Shown: one piece after another, positions 33,310 to 44,115 of the stretch
Numbering within the stretch: the first letter of the stretch is position 1
How the letters are laid out: each line of letters begins with the position of its first letter
Source of the DNA: Euleptes europaea
Lineage: Eukaryota > Chordata > Lepidosauria > Squamata > Sphaerodactylidae
Assembly (NCBI RefSeq): GCF_029931775.1
Contig: NC_079312.1
Span: 7,385,821-7,449,820 of the forward strand
Length of the DNA: 64,000 nt
Direction: 5' to 3'
Made by a program: the position numbers and the translations under genes
Notes under the pieces: model-generated
Told to the model about the DNA's origin: nothing
The model's input: the letters and a program-made list of their open reading frames with translations, nothing else
Databases searched by the model: none

Positions 33310-34354
33310 AAACAAAAGACTTCACATTAGCCGGGGCCACTGAAGTGTGACAAACTGCAGAAGTTATGCAGAAAAGAGCAGATTTGCTGGCAGGAAAAAG
33401 TAGTGCTTAGCCTGTAGACAGAATAGTTTCTTCAGGAAGCCACAGGAGAGTGGAGAAGGGAATCCTCCCCAAAAAAACCAAGTTTGCTCTTCCAGAACAG
33501 CAAGAAAAAGAAACCTTTTCCAGGCCTTTTAGGACCATGCCTGCACAACAGTAATGCCATACTTATTGAAACCCCCATTTTGAGAGAGTTTGCAGACAGC
33601 GGCAGAATGCACGGGAGGAAAAATAGCAGAATGCACATATACCAGGTTACAGGGAGAACTCAGGTCTACCTCCAGGGAAGAGGAGCGGACTAGGGAACAA
33701 GTGGGAAAGCACTTTAAAAATTGAGTCTTCTGGTCAACCAAGTTAATGATCCACTGCTGAACTATAGACTCTTGGTGGGTCAAGACTGCAGAAATCTTGA
33801 GAATAACCCAAACGCTGCTGCCGCTCTGGACTATCCCAGTGGGAAAGCAGGGAGATATTTTGCAAAGACAATATTCACTGCTTACCGATTTTTTAAAAAA
33901 AATTATCCAACGCTACCTTGCTTCCTTTTACCCAAAGGCATTATCAACAAACTGGAACTGGAAAAAGGCTGTGGGAAGTCACGCGCTCTCCTCGGTTGCA
34001 GCCTCTCTGGGATCTGAGCATCCTTCCATTTAACCCCTGATGGGCTGCAGAGAGCCCAAAGGATCCACTCTTTGCTTTGCCCTGCCAGAGGGTGCAAAAG
34101 CACTGCAAACTGAAGACAGGCTCAGCCCCCCCTTTCCTCATTCCAGGTTAAGCTCATTGCAGCCCTTAAGGCCAAGACTCTAAGGAGGGATATAATGGAA
34201 GTCCAGAATGCGAGGGAGGGAAGCAGCCAATGCAAAATCACTGGATGCAAAGGAATCCTTTTGTATACGTTGGGAAATACCATTCTGTGACCCTTAAGAA
34301 ATGCCTTGAGGATGCGGAGAAGCTTCTGGCCAGGCTCACTGGCTGGAGCCATCT
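33310..34354. other. Intergenic interval between loci C and D, nothing recognised
   Basis: Several short open frames on both strands, none with a known domain. No repeat family assigned. Confidence 0.4.
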
Positions 34355-34362
34355 ATGAAGAG

Positions 34363-34649
34363 CAGTGGTTCCCAACCTTTTTTTGACCAGGGACCGCTAG
34401 GACTTTTTTGTTCGGTGCAGGGACCCCAAGGGTCAAAATAAAAATTCAGAGAATTCGAAAATAAACTTTAATCATAACTGTTAGTTAAACATTAAACTTA
34501 GAATAATATTTGAATATATATATTTTTATAATAGAGAACTTTTAATTGAAAATATTAATTTATTATGGGTTTATTACTTTGTTTCGCGGACCTTAATTTA
34601 GTTCTCGTGGACCCCTGGGGGTCCACGGACCCCCGGTTGGGAACCAGTG
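34363..34649 (+). mobile_element. Non-autonomous hAT element, 287 bp (CAGTGGTTCCCAACC ends)
   Basis: The ends CAGTGGTTCCCAACC and GGTTGGGAACCAGTG are inverted repeats, and ATGAAGAG / ATGTAGAG flank them as an 8-base target duplication with one change. A second copy of the same family, in reverse, is at 57838-58119. Confidence 0.85.
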
Positions 34650-34867
34650 ATGTAGAGTTTTTCCCAGGCATCAGCTGTGTTGCTTCCTCCCAAGAGGAGG
34701 CTTTTGTTGTTATCGTTGTGCTGGGTCCTCTGCCTTGATTTGCTGGGGCTTCACCCACCCCAGCTATGCATGGGAGGAAGTCAGGTCTGGGGAATCCTGG
34801 AAGTGGCCAGCAGTAGCTGAAGCCTCTGGAGTGGTCAGGGGCAGGCGGGGAGGAAGGAGCATGTGAA

Positions 34868-35046
34868 GTAGGGTTGCCAGCTCTGGGTTGGGAAATTCCT
34901 GGAGGGTTGGAGCCTGAGGAGGGCAAGGTTTGCAGGGAGGGACTTCAATAGGGTATAATGCCATGGAATCCACCTTCCATTTTCTCCAGGTGAACTGATC
35001 ACTGTCGGCTGGAGATCAGTTGTAATCCCCGGAGAACTACATTGTA
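34868..35046 (-). mobile_element. MITE-like element, GGTTGCCA family
   Basis: GGGTTGCCAGCTCTGGGTTG, then GGGTATAATGCCATGGAATC and CGGCTGGAGATCAGTTGTAA, as in 24634-24845. Confidence 0.55.
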
Positions 35047-35114
35047 TAACTTTACAATTTGATTCTGGGCCCGATTCAAATTGACCTTTAAAGCACAATG
35101 TAGTCTGGGGTCAC

Positions 35115-35325
35115 AATACCTTAAGGGCTGTCTAGGTAAAGGTCCCCTGTGCAAGCACCGGGTCATTCCTGACCCATGGGGTGACGTCATATCCCGACGT
35201 TTACTAGGCAGACTTTGTGGGGTGGTTTGCCAGTGCCTTCCCCAGTCATCTTCTACCCCCAGCAAGCTGGGTGCGCATTTTATCAACCTCGGAAGGATGG
35301 AAGGCTGAGTCAACCTTGAGCTGGC
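35115..35325 (-). mobile_element. tRNA-derived SINE (family 4)
   Basis: Reversed body: AAAGGTCCCCTGTGCAAGCA, GGGGTGACGTCATATCCCGA, CCCAGCAAGCTGGGTG and GAAGGCTGAGTCAACCTTGA. The head is missing; the full forward copy is at 62826-63122. Confidence 0.75.
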
Positions 35326-35327
35326 TA

Positions 35328-35430
35328 CTCTCTAGATGCACATTTTCCCCATCCAAATTCTCAAAACTCTACATGGGGGCTTATTTTTGAGTTTTGAGAA
35401 TTTGGTTGGGGAAAATGTGCATCTAGAGAG
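35328..35430. repeat. 42-bp near-perfect hairpin
   Basis: Arm 35328-35369 starts CTCTCTAGATGCACATTTTC; arm 35389-35430 is its reverse complement with one mismatch seen, separated by 19 bases. It directly follows the family 4 SINE but is not part of it. The size is like a microRNA precursor or a young foldback element. Confidence 0.8.
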
Positions 35431-35744
35431 CGGCAAATCCAAGGCAAAGCCTCCCGTGCATAAATGGCCTCTTTCACTCTCCGGCATCCCTGGTGCTGCA
35501 GGAGTGAATATGTGGGCTCATCCTCAGATATGTAGAATGTAGTCTAACTTGTAGTGCAATCCTGAGGGCCAGCCACCGACGAACAAGTGGTGCAGCTGGT
35601 CCATTCCCTATGGACATTCTGCAGGGGAAATAACCACACACATTTCCACAACCACAGTCAGCATAGCGAATGTGGTGTAGTGTGCAGGAGCCCTGGCAGC
35701 ACCCACCAATCAGGCATCAGCAGCAAATGATGCTCCTATGATAA

Positions 35745-35885
35745 GGGATGCCATCCTCCAGGTGGGACCTGGGCACCCCCTGGAATTACAGCTCATCTCC
35801 AGACTACAGCTCATCCAGACTACAGAGATCAGCTCCCCTGGAGAAAGGGATGCTTTGGAGGGTGGGTTCTGTGACGATAACCACA
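35745..35885 (+). mobile_element. MITE-like element, GGTTGCCA family, partial
   Basis: GATGCCATCCTCCAGGTGGG, then ATTACAGCTCATCTCCAGAC and AGATCAGCTCCCCTGGAGAA, a diverged left half. Confidence 0.45.
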
Positions 35886-36790
35886 TGGGTGCCCACCTAA
35901 ATAAGCAGGTAGGACCTGGACAACGACCCTTCAGGTCAGGTCTGCCTAACACTCTTCCCCACCCCCCAGCCCCCGGAACTGCAAAAAGCCAAACCATCAG
36001 CTGGCCCAACCTCCTCCCTCTCCATGCTCCCCACCTCAGGCTGCAAATGAGGCTCTGGAGTCGTTGCTTATCCCAGATGTTTCTTCCGATGCTCCCTTTC
36101 ATTTATCTCTCCCAGGTCCCTTTTTAATGTGTGAGACCTTCTCCAAGGGTTAAAGTGGGCAAGTCCCTGTTCCTAGAGCGAGACGTGGATGGGGGCATGC
36201 AGGAAAGTCATTTCCTTTCCCCTCCCCTCCAGGTTGCTTCTTGAGTGGTTGGAGGAATCTGGTAAGCTCAAAGGAGCTGGGGAGCAGGGCGATGTGTGTG
36301 TGTGTGTGTGTGTGGGGAGGGGTTGCGATGCAAGACCCAAAGCAGAGAAATAGGAGGGGTCAGCAGAGGGGGGAAAGTGCCCCCTCTGCCACCAGATTCC
36401 CCTCTCCTGCATCAGAGACAGCAACTTGAATATTCGATCCTCAGGAAGCATTAATAGAAAAGCCATTGGGCTTCTTCAGGATTTGGACCAGGGAGGCAGT
36501 GACTTAACAGTTACAGTATTTAATAAACTGTTTCTCATTCACCCTCTCTGAGTCCCTCACACCTCAGATTCAGGCATACAGCAGGGCATGCCTTGATTGA
36601 AGAGGAAGCTGTCAGAGGGAGGTAGGAAGGGTGCTTTGACCCCTCCTCAGCCCCAAAACCAGTGTTGGAAGCCAACTGGGGCTTTTGCCTGGTCCAGGGC
36701 TGGAGGGGTGTTTGGGGAGGGAGGCATCTTTGGAAGGGGAGTCCTGTCTGTGGCAAACCCTGGCCAGCCCCATCTCTTTCCTTGACATAG
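35886..36790. other. Upstream region of locus D, no clear gene
   Basis: GT repeat at about 36293-36313 and C-rich stretches. It could hold the locus D promoter, but no core motif or exon is certain. Confidence 0.35.
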
Positions 36791-36794
36791 GGGA

Positions 36795-36900
36795 TAGGGA
36801 AAACCTCTACCAGGGATCCTGGAAAACAGCTGCCAGTCTGGGTACACAATATTGACCTTGATGGACTAAGGATCAATATAAAGCAGCTTCATTTGTTGTT
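36795..36900 (+). mobile_element. tRNA-Ala-like SINE (family 1), 3' part
   Basis: CTGCCAGTCTGGGTACACAA, then TTGATGGACTAAGGATCAA and AAGCAGCTTCATTTGTT. Confidence 0.6.
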
Positions 36901-37069
36901 CACTTGTTTCTTTGTTTGTGCTGTTCTCTCTGGAGAGTGTCGCATTTGCTCACCAAAGACCACATTTCCTTTGCAGGACTTAGGAGCTCTGCCAACTTTG
37001 CCAGTCCTGGCCTATAGAGAGGAATCTGATTAAGGTTATACGTCAGCCTGGTTGAAGGACGCAGCAGGC

Positions 37070-37721
37070 ATGGAAAAGCAAAACTCATCTGGCCTGAATG
37101 CAGGAGAAGAATCTCATACCATTCACACTAGGAAGAATGAGGAATTCTGGGAAAGATCTGCCCCAAAGATCCTGAGTGGGGACACATCCAGCTCAGATAC
37201 AGAGTGCCAGCGCTTCAGGCAGTTCCCCTACCAGGAGGCCGAGGGCCCCAGAGAGGTTTGCAGCCGACTCCACCATCTTTGCCATCAGTGGCTGAAGCCA
37301 GAAAGGCACAGCAAGAAAGAGATGCTGGACCTGGTGATCCTGGAGCAGTTCCTGGCCGTCCTGCCCCCGGAGATGCAGAGCTGGGTCAGGGAATGCAGAC
37401 CAGAGACCAGTTCCCAGGCGGTGGCCCTGGCAGAAGGCTTCCTCCTGAGCCAGGAAGATGCTAAAAACAAGGATGAGCGGATGAGAGAGTTTCATCCAGG
37501 GACCTCCAAAGAGCAGAAATTGACTAACCTGAACCTGCCCCTTTTCAACTGCCTAACAACTGTTGGTTTAATCCATCTCCCCATTCTTCTTCTACAGTTT
37601 CAGGGGCTGTCCGAAGGGGCTGCTGAATTCCCGCAGGCAGAGAAGGCTCCGTTAGACCCCAGGCAGAGATTGCTTATCTGGGGGATCACACAAGAACATG
37701 ACGGAGGGGCTACCTCTCTGG
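37070..37721 (+). CDS. Locus D: SCAN exon fused with linker exon 1
   Basis: First coding exon; the ATG ([15 protein letters not shown]) has G at -3 and +4. SCAN at about residues 45-125: [64 protein letters not shown]. After base 37480, where paralogs A and C have donor CAG/GTGAGA, this copy has CGG/ATGAGA, so the GT is lost. The 117 bases up to the old acceptor (TTCTTCTACAG, ending 37597) are open and a multiple of three, so the frame runs straight into linker 1 ([20 protein letters not shown]) and ends in phase 1 at GTAAGC. Intron retention, adding 39 residues, is the simplest reading; a cryptic donor is possible. Confidence 0.85.
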
Positions 37722-37844
37722 GTAAGCAGGTTTCCATTTGGTCTCCTTCTCTTAAGTAAACCTGTGCTGTTTTCACATGGCAGTGATTCATCTTCTTGAA
37801 AACATTCTTTCTCCATGCTGCTTCTTGGTTACAGCACAGAATAG

Positions 37845-38036
37845 GCTATCACTAGGTGACAAAGCATCCTCTTTTCATGCAGAAGGTCTCTGGTTCACCC
37901 CCTAGCATCTTCAGTTAAAAGGATCAAGGAGGAGACTCTTCTCCTGAGACCTTGGAAAGCCACTGCCAGAGTAGACAATGGTGACTTTGGTGGGCCAACA
38001 GTCTGATTCTTTATAGGGCAGCTTTGTTTGTTCGAA
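37845..38036 (+). mobile_element. tRNA-Ala-like SINE (family 1), diverged
   Basis: TTTCATGCAGAAGGTCTCTG, GACTCTTCTCCTGAGACCTT, then CAGTCTGATTCTTTATAGGG and CAGCTTTGTTTG. Confidence 0.65.
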
Positions 38037-38720
38037 AGGTGATTCTTTTCAAAAGTTTAAGGCTTTGTACATTGAAAGCAGAAGTTTCTGTCGCCAATAT
38101 TCATTTTGGAGAGCAAGAAGCTGAAATATAAAATGCGTATCAAGAATAATATATTCTCAAGTGGAGACCCGCGAAACCCATGCAGGGAGAATCCCATCTC
38201 CCCCTTCCTCATTGTGGCTCTAGGCGTCCCCCGCCCCCTCGCGAGCTGGTGAGAGAGGAGGGCTGGGGAATCCCATCTCCCCACCACCACCACTTACCTA
38301 AAAGCCTGGAGCAGCTTGAGGCATCTGCTGCAGTAGTGCAGCCCGGGAGCTGCTTCTGGTGTTTGCTGTTGCCGCAGGCTGTCCTGGCCCAGCAGCCGAT
38401 GCTCTATTTAGGGCACTTCTACCCTACCTTTTTCCAGAAGTGGACTGAAGATGAAGTCACTCAGACTGCATTTAGGATTATTTGTCTGTGTTTAAAACTA
38501 ATTCCCAGCACATTCTCCTAGCTGTGTGGAGCAGCCAGGAAGGTATTGGTTTCTGTAAGAAGGGAGGAATATGGTGGTGTGGCCTTCCCTAGATCGTCCA
38601 GAATCTTGAATTGTGGCCTGAAGCAAATCCAGAGAGAGATTCACTCCAGGTTCTGGCAAAGAACATAGGTGTCTAGCAAAAAAATTGATTTCTCACCCTT
38701 GTTCTTTCTTACCCTCTCAG

Positions 38721-38806
38721 GCAGCAGTGGAAATACACCCTTGATGCCTTCTCTGCCATCTCCTCCCTGTGATGAAGGGAAAAGAGACACCGTGCAGGCA
38801 GCTCAG
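38721..38806 (+). CDS. Locus D: linker exon 2
   Basis: An 86-base exon, phase 1 to 0, with acceptor CTTACCCTCTCAG and donor GTAGGG. It encodes GSSGNTPLMPSLPSPPCDEG and then KRDTVQAAQ. The core MPSLPSP-C and the ending -QxxQ recur in loci E and F. Function unknown; it bridges SCAN and KRAB. Confidence 0.8.
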
Positions 38807-39049
38807 GTAGGGGAAGCCAAGCAGCATACAGACATGCTTCCTTCTAAATTGCAAGGTTTAAAAGATTGGTTCCTTCCCCATAGTTCTCATAATGCCAGAT
38901 GACAAACAGATGAAAACATTTTAGGAATTACAAATTGTGGCCAAAAGGTAAATGGCAAAAAAACTGACAATAGTAAGAAAATGTATAAAATTATCGGAAA
39001 ATATTTGCAGTACTGGTTATAGAAACTTTGCTGAATTGTGGAACTATGT

Positions 39050-39405
39050 TTTAATCCCAGGAGTTGTCCATATGGGAGATTGTTGTAAATGAGGTGGATA
39101 AAGTGGTTTAAAATGAGTTTCTATCTGTGGGGCTTTGAATCTGAATATTGAATTTCTGTCCGTGGACTTTGCATACGCCCAGATGGACAATTTATTATCA
39201 CTACCTCTGACCACCTCCATATCAAGAAAAGAAAGCACATTCATATTATGATGACTTGTACATTTGATGGTACTGTAAATAGCACAAATCTGTGTGCACT
39301 GGCTACCAATGACAGCTATGCCAGCCCCAATATGCTGCAAAGGATGATTGAGAGGGGACATGCTGGTATCACCACAAGGTTCTGATCCTTGCCTGGCTGC
39401 TGGCA
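39050..39405 (-). mobile_element. Penelope-like reverse transcriptase fragment
   Basis: A minus frame reads VLSFLDMEVVRGSDNKLSIW, then AYAKSTDRNSIFRF. The FLD...Y.K.TDRN pattern is the conserved region after the catalytic box in Penelope-like reverse transcriptases. It lies in the locus D intron before KRAB. Confidence 0.55.
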
Positions 39406-39478
39406 TTCAAGTATTTTTTTAATATCCATGTTTGGATTTCCCCCCATAATGGATCACTTTTCCACTGATAAAAATAAT

Positions 39479-39596
39479 TCCTTCCTTCCTTCCTTCCTTC
39501 CTTCCTTCCTTCCTTCCTTCCTTCCTTCCTTCCTTCCTTCCTTCCTTCCTTCCTTCCTTCCTTCCTTCCTTCCTTCCTTCCTTCCTTCCTTCCTTC
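39479..39596 (+). repeat. (TTCC)n microsatellite, about 29 units, forming a splice tract
   Basis: Pure TTCC tetranucleotide repeat that ends five bases before the GTTAG acceptor of the locus D KRAB exon. It therefore is the polypyrimidine tract of that exon. An open frame through it (PSFL repeats) is not real. Confidence 0.95.
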
Positions 39597-39601
39597 GTTA
39601 G

Positions 39602-39760
<159 letters not shown>

Positions 39761-40038
39761 TGACTGAGAGGACTGAGGTGTGACTGAAATGAGATCCTTA
39801 ATGAGGAAGGTTGTGATCAGGCTTGTCTGCCCTGGGCCGATGACTGATCTCGGCCACCCTCCATGATCCTTCCTCTGACGTGGGAAGATGGATGATTCTT
39901 GACCCCATACTCTACTCCATCCCCACCCCATTAGTTGCCTATTGTGTATTTCTGGAGGGGCAGTCACCCTGGCTTGGAACTGCTGAATTGTGTGCCCTCA
40001 AAAGAGTTATGATTTTGAGTGTGTTTCTGATAAAGAAG

Positions 40039-40110
40039 ACCCCAGATTGCCAAACCTGATCCCATATCCTGGCTGGAGGAAGGGGAGGGATTGGCAGGGA
40101 GCTGCTTAGG
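40039..40110 (+). pseudogene. Locus D: relic KRAB-B exon
   Basis: ATTGCCAAACCTGATCCCAT gives IAKPDPISWLEEGEG in one frame, like IDKPELISWLEEEEE of locus F. The usable AGs upstream are one base out of phase with KRAB-A, so inclusion would shift the frame. KRAB-A can splice directly to the fingers (phase 1 to 1), so the gene need not use it. Confidence 0.65.
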
Positions 40111-40198
40111 TCCGTCATGGGACGGTGTGTTCCTTGTGCTTCCTTCCGAGGGCTGATGGATCTGTGTTGTCTAGTTTATCTTTGCAGTTGCTTCTCAG

Positions 40199-40342
40199 AA
40201 GAGAGCCAGCATGGCATACAGGTTAAGAGCAGTGGACTCTAATCTGGAGAACTGGGTTTGATTCCCACTCCTCCAAATGAGCAATGAACTCTAATCTGGT
40301 GAACCAGGTTTGTTTCCCCACACCTACACATGAAGCCGGTCA
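40199..40342 (+). mobile_element. tRNA-headed SINE (family 2)
   Basis: AGCCAGCATGGCATACAGGT head, TCTAATCTGGAGAACTGGGT, then the repeated inner segment and CACATGAAGCC. Confidence 0.75.
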
Positions 40343-40344
40343 CA

Positions 40345-40672
40345 GTTCTCTCAGCTCTCAACCCGTTGGTTCTGGTCCAACCTTCTGGCGCAATAGAAAA
40401 CAACTCAGCATGTTCTGAGCACCATCCTCTATATGACAGCCCTTCAAGTACTTGAAGATGATTATCATATCACCTCTCAGTCTTCTCCTCTCCAGGCTCC
40501 TTCAACCTTTCCTCATAGGATTTGGTCCCCAGACCCCACACCATCTTGGTTGCCCTCCTCTGGACATGTTCCAGCTTGCCTACATCCTTCTTAAATTGAG
40601 ATGCCCAAAACTGAGCACAATACTCTAGGTGAGGTCTAACCAGATCAGAGTAAAACTTCATGTGATCTGGTT
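40345..40672 (-). mobile_element. CR1 LINE reverse transcriptase end
   Basis: A minus frame reads [20 protein letters not shown], then [19 protein letters not shown], the C-terminal signature of CR1 reverse transcriptase. Confidence 0.8.
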
Positions 40673-40917
40673 ACTATAGAGAATTGATTGGAGCAGCCGG
40701 AAGCTGAATGAGTACCCCAAGCAAGGTGCAAAAGTGATTTTAGCAGAGAAGGTCTGCACAACAGGATATCCCAGTGGAGGAGGAGACCCAGCAATCGCCA
40801 TTCTAGACACAGCTGTATAGACTACAGTTCCTAATTGTTTATCCCAGTAAGTTTGTGAACTGTTTGGTACAGTGCAGCCCTCTTACCTGTGCAGAAAGGC
40901 CTTCTTGAATATGTTGA

Positions 40918-41112
40918 ACGAGAAGAAGAGTTGGTTTTTATAACCTGTTTTTCTCTACCTTTAAGGAGTCTCAAAGCGGCTTACAATCGCCTCCCCTTCC
41001 CCCCGCCCACAAGGTGCCTTGTGGAGTAGGTGAGGCTTAGAGAGTTCTAAAAGAACTGTGACTGGCCCAAGGTCACCCAGCAGGCTTCGTGTGGAGGAGT
41101 GGTGAATTCCAC
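40918..41112 (-). mobile_element. tRNA-headed SINE (family 2)
   Basis: Reversed: GAGAAGAAGAGTTGGTTTTT tail, CAAAGCGGCTTACAATCGCC, then CCCAGCAGGCTTCGTGTGGA. Confidence 0.75.
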
Positions 41113-41150
41113 AGTCCAAAAAATCCCTACCCTATTACCATTTTTTTCCA

Positions 41151-41420
41151 GAGAGCCAGCATGGTGTAGTGGTTAAGGTGTCTGACTAGGATCTGGGAAA
41201 CCCAGGTTCGAATCCCCACTCTGCCATGGAAATTTGCTGGGTGACCGTAGGCCAGTCACACAATTTCAGCCCCGACCCTGGCAGGTATTTGGATGGGAGA
41301 CCGCCAAGGAATACCAAGGGCATGACGCAGAGGCAGGCAATGGCCAACCACCTCTGAACATCTCTTGCCTCAAGAACCCTATGGGTCACCATAAGACAGC
41401 TGTGACTTGAGGGCAAAAAA
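41151..41420 (+). mobile_element. Chimeric SINE: tRNA-like head plus 5S-rRNA-derived body
   Basis: The tRNA head (AGCCAGCATGGTGTAGTGGT, B box GGTTCGAATCCCC) is followed by a 5S-type segment (GTATTTGGATGGGAGACCGC) and then the tail shared by both families (GACGCAGAGGCAGGCAATGG). Confidence 0.75.
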
Positions 41421-41824
41421 ACTCTACCTTTTTAACAGTGCCAATTCCATCATCCCCTACTAACCTGGGAAGAGCAAATAATCAAACAGACTTTGGCTTG
41501 AGTCACTGCCTGAAGTGCAGACTCAGTGGCTTGTGGCTACATTTTGGGGAACCTCTTCTGGCTTGCTGTTCAAGTCAGAGAAGAATCTCTGAGCCAATAA
41601 CTGCTCCAGCAAAATGCTATTTTCTGTTTAAACAGACTACAGATCAGTCAGTACAATAGCGTGTCATGGATGAGGTTCCCAGCAAAGACTTCTGAAAACC
41701 TGTCCAGGCACCAAGCCTTTGAATTCTTGCATTTTCAACTGCATTTAATTTAGTTCACTTAGTTCATTTTCAACTGCATTTAATTCAGTTCATTTCCTAA
41801 TTTTGTGCTTCTCTTTTTCTGCAG

Positions 41825-43230
41825 GAGGTATGTGGGAGTCAGTGAATGAAACAAAAGAGCAACCAGTACTGGACAAAGAAGATATGTATCCAGATGTGAA
41901 AGAGAACATTGATAACCTGAGGAAGAAGGGAAAACATAAAGGGAGGAATCATTCTCATCTTTTACAGGGCGATAATGCTCATGAAATTCCACTACATCAA
42001 AAAATCCATTCAGAAGACAATAGGAATGAGTTCACTGTAACCTGTGAAAATGTAATTGAGAAGTCAGATGTGACTATGCATTGCAACACACCTAACAGGG
42101 AAAAAACATATAAATCCCTGAAGTATGGAAACACCTTTGGACAGAAAAATGACCTCACCTCTCATCCTGTAATTAAAACAAGGAAGAAAATATATCAATG
42201 CCTTGAGTGTGGAAAAAACTTCAGTCGCAGTTCACACCTCACTTCCCATCAGAGGATTCACACCGGGGAGAAACCATATAAATGCCAGGAGTGTGGAAAA
42301 AGCTTCAGTCAGTTGGGAAGCCTTACTTATCATCAAAGCACTCACACAGGTGAGAAACTGTATCAGTGCCTGGAATGTGGAAAAAGCTTCCGTCTGGCAG
42401 CAAGCCTTACCTCCCATGAAAGCATTCACACAGGCAAGAAACTATATCAATGCCTGAACTGTGGGAAAAGTTTCAGTCACAGGGCAAGCCTTACTGCCCA
42501 CCAAAGAATTCACGCAGGGAAGAAACCATATAAATGCCTAACAAGGAAGAAAATATATCAATGCCTGGAGTGTGGGAAAAACTTCAGTCGGAGTTCACAC
42601 CTCACTTCCCATCAGAGGGTTCACACTGGGGAGAAACCATATAAATGCCAGGAGTGTGGAAAAAGCTTCCGTCAGGCTGGAAGCCTTAATTCCCATCACA
42701 GCATTCACACAGGTGAGAAATTGTATCAATGCCTGGAGTGTGGGAAAAGCTTTCGTCAGGCAGCAAGCCTTACCTCCCATCAAAGCGTCCACACAGGTGA
42801 GAAAGTGTATAAATGCCTGAACTGTGGGAAAAGTTTCAGTCACAGGACAAGCCTTACTGCCCACCAAAGAATTCATACAGGAGATAAACCATATAAATGC
42901 CTGGAGTGTGGAAAAAGTTTCACTCGCAGCGAAAGCCTCACTTACCATGAAAGAACTCACACAGGGGAAAAACCATATAATTGTCTTGAGTGCAGTAAAA
43001 GCTTCATTTGCACTGCAAGTCTTGTTCGCCATCAAAGAATCCACACAGGAGAGAGAAAATATAAATGCCGGGAATGTGGTAAAGGCTTCAGGCAGAGTGC
43101 CCATCTTAACACTCATCAGAGAGTTCACACATGGGAGCAGCCATACAAATGTATGGAATGTGGGAAAAGCTACAGTTACAGAGGAAGCCTTACTATCCAT
43201 CAAAGAATTCACACAAGAGAGATACCATAG
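41825..43230 (+). CDS. Locus D: C2H2 zinc-finger exon (12 fingers)
   Basis: Terminal exon, acceptor CTTTTTCTGCAG, phase 1, starting [21 protein letters not shown] spacer of about 100 residues leads to one degenerate finger ([17 protein letters not shown], lacking both Cys) and twelve good C2H2 fingers. A 363-base block (42178-42540), holding four fingers plus nine residues, is repeated in tandem (42541-42903). The junction leaves a finger stub: YKCL runs straight into [15 protein letters not shown]. The spacer is clearly paralogous to that of locus F. With the upstream exons the coding sequence is 2,265 bases, 754 residues (715 if the 117-base intron is removed). Confidence 0.92.
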
Positions 43231-43565
43231 AAATGCCAGATGAGTGGTAATGATAGGCACGGTAATGATAGGCATGTTACTTTTTTACGGTAACGTTTCT
43301 ATTTTGTGCCCTCAGAATTTGACAGGCAAATGTTAAAAAATCTCCCTGAGGTTAATTGTTCGTGGGGCTGTTGCTTATTAGTTTTGCCAAGGTGAAACAG
43401 GAAACAGGAATGCCAGAAGAGTGGGAACATTTTGTGCTGAAGAATATCCTCACCTCCTATAAAAGAATTTACACAAAGGAGAAAAGAATATAAATGCCTG
43501 GGAGTGAATAGCGCTTCAGTCAGAGCACACAGTTTAATTCATATAGAAGATTGGACATCGGGGAG
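43231..43565 (+). pseudogene. Locus D: decayed extra finger sequence
   Basis: After the stop, finger-like pieces persist out of frame: CCTCACCTCCTATAAAAGAA, then TTTACACAAAGGAGAAAAGA and TATAAATGCCTGGGAGTGAA. The ancestral gene had more fingers at its 3' end. Confidence 0.65.
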
Positions 43566-43850
43566 GCCCATGCTAGGTGGCGAAGGCAGTGCCCAGCTCA
43601 CCTGAGGTGAGGTGGTTGAGGCAGGGCCCAGCCAGCCTGAGCCCAGGGCAAGGCAAGAGGTTGGTGTGCTTAGCTTGGTCCGTGCAAGGCAGGGGAGGCA
43701 GTGGCATCTGGCTCATGTGAGGCAAGGCAATGGAGGTGCCTGAATCAGTCCCCCTGAACCCTGCTCAAGGCAATGGAGGTGGCACCCTGTTTGGCCCATC
43801 TGACCCCTGCCCAAGGCGAGGGAGGTGGCTGCCAGCCCACCCGAATCCAC
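43566..43850. repeat. G-rich degenerate minisatellite
   Basis: Repeated AAGGCAATGGAGGTG / CAAGGCGAGGGAGGTGG motifs interspersed with CCAGCCCACC-type pieces, irregular spacing. Confidence 0.55.
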
Positions 43851-43851
43851 T

Positions 43852-44115
43852 TGAAGAAGTGTTGGTTTTTATATGCTGACTTTCTCTACCTTTTGAGGAG
43901 AATCAAACTGGCTTACAATCTCCTTAACAGACACCCTGTGAGGTAGGTGAGGCTGAGAGAGTTCATAGAGAACTGTGACTAGCCCAAGGTCACCCAGCAG
44001 GATTCAAGGGTAGGAGTGGGGAAACCAACCTGGTTTACCTGATTAGAGTCCACTGCTCATGTGAAGGAGTGGGGAATCAAACCCAGTTCTCCAGATTAGA
44101 GTCCACCGCTCCTAA
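43852..44115 (-). mobile_element. tRNA-headed SINE (family 2)
   Basis: Reversed: GAAGTGTTGGTTTTTATATG tail, GAGGTAGGTGAGGCTGAGAG, then two copies of the inner TCTCCAGATTAGAGTCCAC-type segment. Confidence 0.75.
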
